A stretch of 64,000 nt of DNA, from the NCBI RefSeq assembly GCF_003751505.1, contig NZ_RJVB01000004.1, positions 248,001 to 312,000 on the forward strand. Reading direction: 5' to 3'. The notes under the pieces are model-generated. The model made no database searches and had not been told where the DNA came from. It saw only the letters and a program-made list of their open reading frames with translations. Made by a program: the position numbers and the translations under genes. Source of the DNA: Erwinia sp. JUb26 (lineage in GTDB: Bacteria > Pseudomonadota > Gammaproteobacteria > Enterobacterales > Enterobacteriaceae). This document shows, one piece after another, positions 19,271 to 27,445 of the stretch (within the stretch, counting starts at the first letter, position 1; each line of letters opens with the position of its first letter).

Positions 19271-20028
19271 CGCAGACTGTCCATGGCGTACCGCAGCTGC
19301 CTGCACAAAGCGTTAAAGGGCTGACCGTAGCGAATATCGCCAGTGCGCGGCCTCGGCAGGTCGATATCCAGCACGAAGTTCACCCGCCCCTCGTCCATCA
19401 CGGCAACGCGGTGCGCCATATACACCGCTTCGGCAATATCGTGGGTGACAAATAGCGCGGCGATCTGCTGCCTGTTGCAGAGCACCAGCAGGTCGTCCTG
19501 CAGCTGTTCGCGGGTCAGGGCGTCCAGCGCGGCAAACGGCTCATCCAGCAACAGCAGGTGCGGGTCGCCGATCAGTGCGCGGGCGATGGCAACCCGGCTT
19601 TGCTGCCCACCGGACAGCTGGTGCGGGAAGCGCTCCGCCAGGTGGCCAATACCCAGCAGGTTCAGCAGTTCCACGGCTTTCTCAACGCCCTGCTTCTGCT
19701 GACGTTTAAGGGCCAGCGGCAGCAGCACGTTGTCCAGCACGCTCAGCCACGCCAGCAGCGTCGGTGACTGAAAAACAAAGCCGGTGGACGGATCCGGGCC
19801 GTGCAGCGCCCGCCCGTTCACCCGGATGTGGCCTTCGTCCGGCGAAAGCAGTCCGGCCGTCAGTTTCAGCAGCGTTGTTTTGCCGCAGCCGCTACGGCCA
19901 ACCAGGCAGTGAAAGGCCCCGCGTGGGATGTGCCAGCTGACCCGATCCACCACCGGCTGCGCCCTGCCGTGGGAAAAACGCACCTCGTCAATCGCGACAA
20001 ACGCCGCAGCGTCAGCATCAGTCGGCAT
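19267..20028 (-). CDS. ABC transporter ATP-binding protein (ThiZ/SsuB-like)
   Basis: Cytoplasmic ATPase of the nitrate/sulfonate/ThiZ class, 253 residues. Walker A is GRSGCGKTTL, the ABC signature is LSGGQQSRVAIARAL, Walker B is LLLLDEPFAALD and the switch histidine is in FVTHD. The start is placed at the ATG at 20028 (MPTDADAAAF), overlapping the LuxC-like stop by 11 bp; the frame is open further upstream within the LuxC gene but lacks family similarity. It powers the permease and binding protein downstream in the same operon. Confidence 0.88.
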   Translation of the reverse strand: MPTDADAAAFVAIDEVRFSHGRAQPVVDRVSWHIPRGAFHCLVGRSGCGKTTLLKLTAGLLSPDEGHIRVNGRALHGPDPSTGFVFQSPTLLAWLSVLDNVLLPLALKRQQKQGVEKAVELLNLLGIGHLAERFPHQLSGGQQSRVAIARALIGDPHLLLLDEPFAALDALTREQLQDDLLVLCNRQQIAALFVTHDIAEAVYMAHRVAVMDEGRVNFVLDIDLPRPRTGDIRYGQPFNALCRQLRYAMDSLR

Positions 20029-21466
20029 AGGCGGCGTACTCCTCGCTGGCGGCCTCGGCGGCCCCGTCGATCTCGGTGACGGTAACCAGATCGAGCAGAC
20101 TGAAACGGCCATCGTGATGCCAGCCCGCTTCCGGCAAGGTCATGGCACCCAGCGCGGCGATGCGGGTCACACCGACCTGCCCCAGCCTGCCTGCGAGGGT
20201 GAACAGCTCCTCCGGCGAAGCCGCCACGCCGGCGGTCTGCAAAAAGCGGCGCTGCGGGGTGATCAGGCCAGTCACCTCGTCCAGCGAGTCAACCGGCACG
20301 ATTTTCACCGTGCGGGCGAGCGCCGAAGGCGACAGCGGTTCAGCCTGGTGGGCATACACCACCGCCCAGCCGGCGGCCGGATCGCCAAACAGCGTGCGGT
20401 CACCGCTCAGCGCGCGCATTTCTTCCGCGCTGCGCCAGGTGGCAACGGCGTTCTGTTCAGCCAGTGTCAGCGCGCCACGCGGGTATTTGCGCTCCAGCGC
20501 GGACAGCGCGTGGGCGACGCGGGCAGCAAATTCTTCGGGCGAGAGCGTGCCGCCGCGCTCCACGAACAGCATCTGCGGGGAATAACAGCCTGCCTGGTCG
20601 TAGCGCATCACGTCAAAAGCCGCGCGGCGAGCCAGATCCGGGCCTTTACGGCTGTCCAGCGCCGAGCGTGAAACCAGCCCGAAGCTGATTTTATGACCGT
20701 GAGGCAAAAATCGCGTGGTGACCGGCAGCCGCTGCCGGATGGCCGCCAGGGTCGGGTTGCTGCCGTAGGCAAGTACGGTATCCGCCTGCCGCAGCCAGGC
20801 GTTTTCGGTGGCCATTTCGCCGCCCTTCCACCAGACCACCGCCAGGCAGTCGCCGAGTTTCGGGTCGACTTCCGCCAGCAGCTGCGCGAACCAGCCCGCC
20901 ATCAGCGGCTCGCTGCCCGGCAGCTTGCCGAGGGTTCCGGCCTTGACCAGCAGGCCGCCGATCAGGCTCCACAGCGGCAGGCCCGGAACATTTCCTGCCC
21001 AGATATGCAGCAGCAGCGACGGGCCGTACGCGCGGGCAAAGCCGCCTTTTGGCCGTGGCTGGAAATCGTCGAGCATTTGCGGATCGGCGAAATCCTCGGC
21101 CAGAAACCGCTTCAGCTGCGGCTGGCGAAAGGTTTTCAGGTAGCCGGTCAGCCCGAGGCGGATCGTCTCAGCGTCATAGCCGGTGACCAGCGGCAGCAGC
21201 CGTTCGGCGCGGATACGCAGCGGATGGCTGCGGTCCAGCAGCTTCGCCACCGCCCGGTCGATGATGGTTACGATCTGCGCGACGCTGAGCGTGCTGAGGT
21301 AGTCGCGGGCATGGCGGCGGATGTGCGTGGACAGCGCCTCAATCTGCGCTTCGGTCAGCTCCGGTACGCAGACATCCAGGCTTTCGCCATCGCGGCGGAA
21401 GTGCAGGCTGCGCCACTGCACCTCGCTGGGGTCCAGGCCCGGCAGATAACCGGCGACCTCCCTCAC
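20018..21466 (-). CDS. LuxC-like acyl-CoA/acyl-protein reductase
   Basis: Homologue of LuxC, the NADPH-dependent reductase that turns activated fatty acyl groups into aldehydes in luminous bacteria. It has 482 residues, the LuxC length. The aldehyde-dehydrogenase-like fold is recognisable by IWAGNVPGLPLWSLIGGLL (cofactor region near 155-173) and by the catalytic cysteine in YDQAGCYSPQ (C294). The start is a GTG that overlaps the LuxE-like stop by four bases (GTGA). No luxA, luxB or luxD is present, so light production is not its role. With LuxE it should reduce a carboxylate to an aldehyde; the TPP riboswitch points to a thiamin-related acid, which is inference. Confidence 0.87.
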   Translation of the reverse strand: MREVAGYLPGLDPSEVQWRSLHFRRDGESLDVCVPELTEAQIEALSTHIRRHARDYLSTLSVAQIVTIIDRAVAKLLDRSHPLRIRAERLLPLVTGYDAETIRLGLTGYLKTFRQPQLKRFLAEDFADPQMLDDFQPRPKGGFARAYGPSLLLHIWAGNVPGLPLWSLIGGLLVKAGTLGKLPGSEPLMAGWFAQLLAEVDPKLGDCLAVVWWKGGEMATENAWLRQADTVLAYGSNPTLAAIRQRLPVTTRFLPHGHKISFGLVSRSALDSRKGPDLARRAAFDVMRYDQAGCYSPQMLFVERGGTLSPEEFAARVAHALSALERKYPRGALTLAEQNAVATWRSAEEMRALSGDRTLFGDPAAGWAVVYAHQAEPLSPSALARTVKIVPVDSLDEVTGLITPQRRFLQTAGVAASPEELFTLAGRLGQVGVTRIAALGAMTLPEAGWHHDGRFSLLDLVTVTEIDGAAEAASEEYAAYAD

Positions 21467-22548
21467 GGCGTCACCTGCGCCGCGCGGAGAAAATCTTCCA
21501 TCGCCAGCGAACAGCCGCGGGCATCCGCTCCGGCCACCCGGCCCAGCAGCCGGAAACCGCCCGCAACTCTCACGCCCGCATCTTCGGTCAGGATGGCGGC
21601 GGCACAGTTAAAGTGCGCTAGATCGTGATGCACCAGCACGCCAACCTCCCCCTCGGGGACATCCTCTCCGGTCAGCGGATTGACCACGCGGGATCGGATC
21701 CAGTGCGGGCCGGATTTCACCGGCGGGCAGACGGCGTTACCGTCGTCGTAGAACTGGCTGCTCAGTTCGGTCATGCCGTACATATTGATGCAGTGGCTGC
21801 GCGGTACGCCAAGCGCTTCCGCCAGCGCATCATAGAATTCGTCCGGCTGAATTTCCCGCGACTGGCCTTTAAACCCGCCGGTATCAAGAATTCGGCTGCC
21901 TGCGGGCAGGCGGAAGCGGCGCTGCTGGCGCTGGATCTCATCCAGCAGGTGGACAAAGCTGTAGCTGGCCCCCAGCAGCGCATAGGGTTCGCCGCTGCTT
22001 TCGGCATTTTCCAGTGCGGCAAACAGGCGCGTCAGTTCCAGCCCGCTGTCGGCGCTGACCAGCACCTCGCTGTCCGCGGTACCAAATTCCGCCACCGCCA
22101 GGGTCAGATAGTGCGCCAGCGAAGAGTTGGGCAGCGTGCGGTTATCCGGAAACAGGATCCCCATGCGGATGCGTTCCGTTCCGGCCATAAAGCGGTGGCG
22201 GAAGTTCAGACGCATTGACTGCTTCCATACGTCCAGCGTGGGATGGTAGCTGCGGCCCCGAACGCTGCCGGTGGTGCCGCTGGTCATAAACACCGTGGAG
22301 ATTTCTTCCACCGGGCGACAGCTGAGCGTCAGATCCTTGAAGGCGGTGATCGGCACGGCGGGGATTTTCTGCCAGCTTTTTACCGTCAGCGGGGTGCGCC
22401 CTCGCTGGATGGCGAAGCGACGATAGGAAAGATTGTGTTCAAACTGATAGCTGAAGATATCCAGCGCCAGCCGGTTGAAGTCGGCGTCGGTGGTATCGTC
22501 GCGCTGCAGAAAGGTCAGTAAGGCTGAAATGATTGCCGCTTCGGTCAT
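21463..22548 (-). CDS. LuxE-like acyl-protein synthetase (carboxylate-activating)
   Basis: Homologue of LuxE, which adenylates a carboxylic acid with ATP and holds the acyl group on a cysteine before passing it to LuxC. About 361 residues from the ATG at 22548, which has GGAAAC at suitable distance; the ATG at 22560 is an alternative. The AMP-forming motif is MTSGTTGSVRG, and MYGMTELSSQFYDDG is the second adenylation motif. A cysteine in ARGCSLAMEDF lies 15 residues from the C-terminus, where LuxE carries its acyl-accepting cysteine. First gene of the operon, directly behind a TPP riboswitch. Substrate is not determined. Confidence 0.86.
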   Translation of the reverse strand: MTEAAIISALLTFLQRDDTTDADFNRLALDIFSYQFEHNLSYRRFAIQRGRTPLTVKSWQKIPAVPITAFKDLTLSCRPVEEISTVFMTSGTTGSVRGRSYHPTLDVWKQSMRLNFRHRFMAGTERIRMGILFPDNRTLPNSSLAHYLTLAVAEFGTADSEVLVSADSGLELTRLFAALENAESSGEPYALLGASYSFVHLLDEIQRQQRRFRLPAGSRILDTGGFKGQSREIQPDEFYDALAEALGVPRSHCINMYGMTELSSQFYDDGNAVCPPVKSGPHWIRSRVVNPLTGEDVPEGEVGVLVHHDLAHFNCAAAILTEDAGVRVAGGFRLLGRVAGADARGCSLAMEDFLRAAQVTP

Positions 22549-22630
22549 GTCCGTTTCCATCCAGGTATTGTGCAACGGCTCCCCGGTAAAGCATGGAGAG
22601 CGAGATCTGTCCGCTGCAAAGCACAAAGAT

Positions 22631-22658
22631 GGAAAAAGGGCGTGTGGGCACCCATTGT
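22631..22658 (-). terminator. Possible riboswitch-controlled attenuator
   Basis: On the minus strand, just after the aptamer, GGGTG and CACGCCC can pair imperfectly and are followed by TTTTT. This could be the terminator of the expression platform. The stem is short and bulged, and the roughly 80 bases to the luxE-like start could instead control translation. Confidence 0.4.
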
Positions 22659-22768
22659 CCCGCATCCCTACGCCGGTATTAGCCGGATCAGGTTCGGAGG
22701 GTCACCACGCTGTCTGAACGTATCAAACCGGTGGAATCTCAGCCCCCTGACAGGGCACCCCTTGGAAC
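22655..22768 (-). promoter_or_regulatory. Thiamin pyrophosphate (TPP) riboswitch
   Basis: The minus strand carries the conserved thi-box elements in order: GGGGTGCCC, then GGCTGAGA, then a variable arm, then ACCC and GAACCTGATCCGG, then TAATACCGGCGTAGGGA. The core spans about 22660-22765. This is a standard TPP aptamer, positioned about 110 bases before the LuxE-like gene in the same orientation. Known members shut off expression when thiamin pyrophosphate is abundant, so the operon should be on in thiamin shortage. Confidence 0.96.
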
Positions 22769-23185
22769 AAGGCGCAGTCTAGGGCGCGCGTGGACCGGGT
22801 GTCAAGATGATTACAATTCGTCACAAACTGTCGGGTTTAAGAGGCTGGAGGATCCGTTTCTTCGCGGCTGGCGGGTGAAACGGAACGGGTAATTAATTCC
22901 GGAGGGTGATGGATAATATGTCTTTCCAGGCAGAAGTGTTTATTTTATTAAACAGAGAATAAGATTATTCCTGCCTTGATTCTGTCTTCAACCTCATCAA
23001 CTCATTCACTTTTTCTTGAGTTATCGCTTCCCTGTTTAATTAATTACGCACCTGGGTTCGGATAATTCTCATAATGCTGTCAGGTAAGGATTATTTATAG
23101 GGGAGGACCAATTTTTCCGTGTAACTTTATGTATACAAAAAGACGTAAAAAGACATGGATTATTACAAACAAAGGGCTTTCATTA
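22769..23185. other. Divergent intergenic region (417 bp)
   Basis: This stretch separates the leftward TPP-riboswitch operon from the rightward lipoprotein–Slam genes, so it must hold both promoters. It becomes AT-rich toward the lipoprotein gene. No gene, terminator or convincing regulator site could be defined; an AT-rich GATAATTCTCATAAT segment near 23060 is only loosely Fur-like. Confidence 0.5.
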
Positions 23186-23938
23186 ATGTTCAACTTTAAA
23201 ACGACCTTGTTACTTTCCGTTATTGCTCTCACCGCCTGCGGTGGAGGCGGCGGTGGCGGTGGCGACGACAGCGCACCGCCGGTCACCACCTCGCCGGGCG
23301 AAACCGATAACGGCAGCGGCGGCGAGAATAGCGGCGGCACCACCCCAACGCTGCCCACTTCACCGGCAGCCAGCTACGCCACCGGCGGGACAATTTCCGG
23401 TTACACCTACACTACGCCGGACGGCAGTGAATACACCATGCGCCAACCGGGTCTCGTCGTGACTGGCGTATTCACCCAGATGCTGACCCGCACCGACGGC
23501 ACCCAGGTTTCCGCCACGTCCTGGTGCTGCGGCACGATGAGCTATACCACCTACGGCACCTGGACGCATTTTGAAAAGGGCACGCATGACGTGTTCTACA
23601 CCGGCGATGCCACGCTGGCGGCCAACGTACCGACGCAGGGAACGGCAACCTATGCCGGCAGCGGCATGCGCGAAAGCACCCGCAGCGACGCCACCTTCAA
23701 CGTTGATTTTGGTGCGAAAACAATTAACGGCAGTATCGCCGGCGGCGGCGATTACGGCAGCGCGGTCGCCATGCAGGGCAAAATCAGCAACGGCGGCTTT
23801 AGCGGCGACGCACAGTCCGGCGGCCAGAACGGCACCTTTATCGGCCACTTCAACGGCCCGGCAGCCGAAGAGCTGGGTGGCGTTGCGCAGTTCAGCGATG
23901 CCACTAAAAACACCTCGTTTGGTGCGACGAAAAAATAA
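23186..23938 (+). CDS. Surface lipoprotein with TbpB-like beta-barrel (Slam substrate)
   Basis: Predicted surface-exposed lipoprotein of 250 residues. The start at 23186 gives a lipoprotein signal (MFNFKTTLLLSVIALTAC) with lipobox LTAC and acylated C18; the upstream in-frame ATG at 23129 would bury it. A run of eight glycines and a Ser/Thr/Gly/Pro-rich tether (about 19-55) follow. The C-terminal part resembles the TbpB beta-barrel domain: FNVDFGAKTINGSI, GTFIGHFNGPAAEELGGVAQF. Such proteins bind host proteins or haem in Neisseria, Acinetobacter and Xenorhabdus; the ligand here is unknown. The next gene is a Slam translocator, which normally exports the neighbouring substrate. Confidence 0.82.
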   Translation: MFNFKTTLLLSVIALTACGGGGGGGGDDSAPPVTTSPGETDNGSGGENSGGTTPTLPTSPAASYATGGTISGYTYTTPDGSEYTMRQPGLVVTGVFTQMLTRTDGTQVSATSWCCGTMSYTTYGTWTHFEKGTHDVFYTGDATLAANVPTQGTATYAGSGMRESTRSDATFNVDFGAKTINGSIAGGGDYGSAVAMQGKISNGGFSGDAQSGGQNGTFIGHFNGPAAEELGGVAQFSDATKNTSFGATKK

Positions 23939-23988
23939 TCCCTTTCCGGCCAGCCCGCCTGGCCGGTATTCCTGCGATGGTAATCTCT

Positions 23989-25401
23989 ATGAAAGTCCGG
24001 GCCTTAGCTGTACTGGGATTTTTATGCCCGGTCAGCGCGCTTTTTGCTGCGCCACCTGAAATTAATTATCTCCCCGCGGCCAGTCATTTAGACCGCCTTG
24101 AGAAAACGGCCGCTACCGGTGACGGTCGCCCTACGCAACGCATCAACAACAGCGATCTTGCGGCGCAGCCTGAGTTGGCCAAAGCGATGCTGGACCGTGC
24201 CGTCAGTGAAGGCCAGTGGCCTGTTGTTCGTGCGATTTTACCGGTTTACGCCGCTTCCCCGCAGCCGGACGAGATACTGATTCACTTCGCCCGCGCCGGT
24301 CTGGCCCGCAGCGAGGGGCATTACGATCGGGCGATAAAACACTACCGCGCGATACTCAGCGCCCACCCCGATTTTGATGCGGTGCGCCTGGAGCTGGCGC
24401 GGGCGATGTATGAAAACCGCCAGACCGACGCCGCGGAATATCAGTTCCGCCGGGTGCTGAAAAGTGACCCGCCCGAGAATATTCAGCACATTATCGCGCA
24501 ATATCTGGATCGTATTCACCAGGGCAGCCCGCTAACGGGAAGTTTCAGCGTCAGCTACCTTAACGACAGCAACGTGAATAATGCCTCATCGGGTGACACG
24601 GTGCGCATCGGCGATCGCCTGTTTATCCGCGATAAAGACAGCCTCCCGCAGCGCGGTGAGGGGGTGCAGTTCAGCGGCGCGCTGCAAAAAGATGTGCAGC
24701 TGTACAACCAGCACGGCCTGCGCTTCCTCGGCACGGTGTATGGCAAAAGCTACTGGAACAACCACCGTTTTGACGACGTTACCGGGCGCGTGTATGCCGG
24801 CTATCAGTGGCGCGATTTCCGTCAGCAGTTCGCCGTTTTACCGTTCTATGAACAGCGCTGGTACGGTACCGAAAGCTACTCCTCCGGTCCCGGCGTGCGC
24901 GCCGAATACAGCTATCTTCTCTCTCCCCGCTGGCAGATAAGCCAGGCGCTGGAGTACCAGAAACTCGGCTATGACAACGGCGACTATGCGTTCCTGCGCG
25001 GCCATAACCGGCTCTCCTCCACCACGCTTTCCCATGCGCTGAATTCGCGGGTTTCCCTGTTTGGCGGGGTGGATTTGCTGGACCAGCAAACGCTGACGCA
25101 GAGCGAAAATAACCGCCGCATCGGGCTGCGCACCGGCGCCCAGGTTGATTTGCCCTGGAAACTCTCATTCTCCGCGATGGGCGCGTTTTCCCGCCGTCAG
25201 TACGAGGCAGACAGCGATATCTTTTCCATCCGGCGCAGGGACAACGAGCAGTATTACAGCCTGGCCGTCTGGCACCGCGATCTCGACCTGTTTGGTGTGA
25301 TGCCAAAGCTGAATTTCACCTATAAACGGGTCAACAGCAACATCGATTTTTACGACTACCATCAGCGCAATATCAGTATTTCGCTGGATAAAAACTTCTG
25401 A
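23989..25401 (+). CDS. Surface lipoprotein assembly modifier (Slam, type XI secretion)
   Basis: Outer-membrane translocator that moves lipoproteins or TbpB-like proteins to the cell surface, about 470 residues. A signal peptide (MKVRALAVLGFLCPVSALFA) precedes a periplasmic TPR-like helical domain (about 20-175; repeat RSEGHYDRAIKHYRAILSAH). The rest is rich in alternating aromatic strands (VSYLNDSNVNN, FLGTVYGKSYW, GRVYAGYQWRDF), as in the 14-strand barrel of Slam proteins, and ends in DKNF. I use the ATG that gives the cleanest signal peptide; the ATG at 23977 is possible. It follows the lipoprotein gene by about 50 bp, the usual pairing. Confidence 0.87.
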   Translation: MKVRALAVLGFLCPVSALFAAPPEINYLPAASHLDRLEKTAATGDGRPTQRINNSDLAAQPELAKAMLDRAVSEGQWPVVRAILPVYAASPQPDEILIHFARAGLARSEGHYDRAIKHYRAILSAHPDFDAVRLELARAMYENRQTDAAEYQFRRVLKSDPPENIQHIIAQYLDRIHQGSPLTGSFSVSYLNDSNVNNASSGDTVRIGDRLFIRDKDSLPQRGEGVQFSGALQKDVQLYNQHGLRFLGTVYGKSYWNNHRFDDVTGRVYAGYQWRDFRQQFAVLPFYEQRWYGTESYSSGPGVRAEYSYLLSPRWQISQALEYQKLGYDNGDYAFLRGHNRLSSTTLSHALNSRVSLFGGVDLLDQQTLTQSENNRRIGLRTGAQVDLPWKLSFSAMGAFSRRQYEADSDIFSIRRRDNEQYYSLAVWHRDLDLFGVMPKLNFTYKRVNSNIDFYDYHQRNISISLDKNF

Positions 25402-25544
25402 TAACCGGACCGCCGTCCGGGTTATCCGGCTTCCGGCTAATGTGGATCACTCGGTGACGCAATGGCGTTTATCCTGATGGCTCGGTCGTGGAATACGTCC
25501 ACCACAGGCCTGATGGTGAGGGTCGTTAAGGTTTACATGACGAT

Positions 25545-25573
25545 AAATACGCGGCGATAATTGCCGTGTATTT
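25545..25573. promoter_or_regulatory. AbiE operator copy 1
   Basis: A 29-bp imperfect dyad with outer arms AAATAC and GTATTT contains the 19-mer ACGCGGCGATAATTGCCGT, which recurs exactly 72 bp downstream. AbiEi antitoxins in known systems bind paired inverted repeats in their own promoter, so this is a likely autoregulatory site. Confidence 0.7.
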
Positions 25574-25620
25574 GTTTTTTTATAAACTCACTATCTCTTC
25601 TGGTTTTACAAACGCACCAA

Positions 25621-25645
25621 ACGCGGCGATAATTGCCGTATATTT
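25621..25645. promoter_or_regulatory. AbiE operator copy 2
   Basis: Second exact copy of ACGCGGCGATAATTGCCGT (25621-25639) followed by ATATTT, ending 24 bp before the abiEi start. The same inverted-repeat core as copy 1 supports cooperative binding by the antitoxin. Confidence 0.7.
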
Positions 25646-25669
25646 CATTTTTTGTAAACCCGAGGCGCT

Positions 25670-26449
25670 ATGCTCGATCTTGAAAGCAGGAAAAGGCTAA
25701 CTACGCTGGTTCCTCATGAACTGATCGCCACAAAAACATGGTTGCGCCAGGAGGGGCTCAGCCTGCATTTTATTGATAATGCGGTAAAAGGCCGTCTGCT
25801 GAAAGTCCTGGTACCCGGCGTCTATGCACGATATGAATCCACGTTAACCTGGAAAGGCATAATTGCCTCCCTCCAGCGTATGTCTGAGGATCCCATCGCG
25901 GTTGGAGGGCTGTCAGCGCTAAACCTTGAAGGGCTGGCCCATTATCAGGCAAGGGGAAAACTCAGCCTGGTGCATCTCTATTCGGATGCTCCACCACCGG
26001 CATGGTTGGGAAAACTTGACGGGAATACTCGCTTTAAATGGCATGGGACACGTCAGCTATGGCAGCCGCTTAAGACTGATGAAGCAAAATTTTTTCGTCA
26101 GGACGCCTGGCGTGAAACACTTCCACCCGTTATCTATTCAGTGCCGGAAAAAGCCATTATTGAGCTACTTTCCGATGTCCCTAAATCCATCAGCTTCGAA
26201 CACGCCGATCGGCTGATGGAAGGATTGTCTACCCTTTCCCCCCGACGTCTTGACCTTATTTTGCAGGCCAGCACGAGTATTAAGTCAAAACGGTTATTCA
26301 TGTGGCTGGCCGAGCGGCATAATCATCCCTGGCTTAAACATCTGAAGCCGGAGAACTATGACTTTGGCAGCGGCAAGCGTGAACTTGCATCGGGTGGACG
26401 TCTAGACAAAGCATGGAATATTACCGTACCCAGGGAGATGTCGTTTTAA
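25670..26449 (+). CDS. abiEi: AbiEi-family antitoxin / transcriptional autorepressor
   Basis: Antitoxin of a type IV toxin–antitoxin and phage-abortive-infection system, 259 residues. The N-terminal winged-helix region (about 1-95) reads TTLVPHELIATKTWLRQEG and GVYARYESTLTWKGIIASLQ, and the C-terminal AbiEi_3-like domain includes YSVPEKAIIELLSDVPKSIS and LMEGLSTLSPRRLDLILQA. Known AbiEi proteins repress their own operon and neutralise AbiEii without forming a stable complex. GAGG precedes the ATG, and the stop abuts the toxin start (TAAATG). Two dyad operators lie upstream. The locus has the look of mobile defence DNA. Confidence 0.87.
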   Translation: MLDLESRKRLTTLVPHELIATKTWLRQEGLSLHFIDNAVKGRLLKVLVPGVYARYESTLTWKGIIASLQRMSEDPIAVGGLSALNLEGLAHYQARGKLSLVHLYSDAPPPAWLGKLDGNTRFKWHGTRQLWQPLKTDEAKFFRQDAWRETLPPVIYSVPEKAIIELLSDVPKSISFEHADRLMEGLSTLSPRRLDLILQASTSIKSKRLFMWLAERHNHPWLKHLKPENYDFGSGKRELASGGRLDKAWNITVPREMSF

Positions 26450-27361
26450 ATGGACAGAGAGAATATCTACTATCGTCAGGTTCAACTGCTGCTAAGGTTG
26501 GTACCTGTCATTGCGCAGCACAGTTGCTTCTCCTTAAAAGGCGGCACGGCAATCAATCTTTTTGTTCGGGACCTGCCGCGTTTATCTGTTGATATAGATT
26601 TGGTCTTTTTGCCCGTGATGGAAAGGGATGACTCGCTAAAGGCGATCAAGTCGGCACTGGATGAAATCGCAAATGAAGCGACGGAAATTATCTCTGGCTG
26701 TCGGGTGGCGAAGTCTTATGAGGATAAAAATGATGCATTGCGGCTGACCATCGACCGGGAGGGCGTAATCGTTAAGATTGAGCTTTCACCTGTGTTACGC
26801 GGAACGGTTTATGAAAGTCAGATCATGGTAGTAAGTGAAACTGTTGAAGATGAGTTTGGATTTGCAGAAATGCAGGTTGTGGCATTTGCTGATTTATTTG
26901 CCGGTAAAATTTGTGCCGCCCTCGATCGCCAACATCCCAGGGATCTTTTTGACGTTAAGTGGTTACTCGAAAATGAAGGTCTTTCCGATGAGCTACGTAA
27001 GGCTTTGCTGGTGTATATCATCAGCCATCCTCGTCCAATCTCAGAGCTGCTGCAACCCCAGTTAAAGGATATTACCGCTATATATGAAGGTGAATTTAGT
27101 CATATGGCGGAGATAGATGTCCCTCTTAGCGATTTGGAAAACTGCAGGTCAGCATTAATCTCCCTGGTTAATTCCTCACTCACCGATTCTGAACGTCAGT
27201 TTTTGCTGTCATTCAAAAGCAGGTCGCCAGACTGGACGCTGTTGGGGCTGCAAGGTGTAGACCAGCTTCCCGCCGTTCGCTGGAAGCTACAAAATCTTGG
27301 CAAGATGTCTGCGGACAAACACGCTGTAGCATTGGAGCGGCTTCGTAAATTATTAGCTTGA
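26450..27361 (+). CDS. abiEii: AbiEii-family nucleotidyltransferase toxin
   Basis: Predicted nucleotidyltransferase toxin, 303 residues. The fold's first motif is KGGTAINLF (GGTAIN at 31-36) and its metal-binding aspartates are in SVDIDLVF (D48, D50). A later AFADLFAGKICAALDRQHPRDLFDVKWLL segment is the usual third/fourth AbiEii motif region. Homologues such as MenT toxins modify tRNA ends or bind GTP. It follows the antitoxin with no gap, so translation should be coupled. All visible active-site residues are intact, suggesting a functional pair. Confidence 0.87.
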   Translation: MDRENIYYRQVQLLLRLVPVIAQHSCFSLKGGTAINLFVRDLPRLSVDIDLVFLPVMERDDSLKAIKSALDEIANEATEIISGCRVAKSYEDKNDALRLTIDREGVIVKIELSPVLRGTVYESQIMVVSETVEDEFGFAEMQVVAFADLFAGKICAALDRQHPRDLFDVKWLLENEGLSDELRKALLVYIISHPRPISELLQPQLKDITAIYEGEFSHMAEIDVPLSDLENCRSALISLVNSSLTDSERQFLLSFKSRSPDWTLLGLQGVDQLPAVRWKLQNLGKMSADKHAVALERLRKLLA

Positions 27362-27445
27362 CCGTCACTTTCTGCGGGATTGCAAAGTCCTCAACTATGC
27401 TTATGTCACTCCCTCTTCTCCGGCACAGCAAGGTGACGACCGTAA

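Noticed and set aside
20018-22548. Bioluminescence operon
   Set aside because: LuxC and LuxE homologues are present, but no luxA, luxB or luxD accompany them and the operon is controlled by a TPP riboswitch.
23055-23080. Fur-box-like AT-rich stretch before the lipoprotein gene
   Set aside because: Matches only one GATAAT unit of the Fur pattern; not enough to claim iron control.
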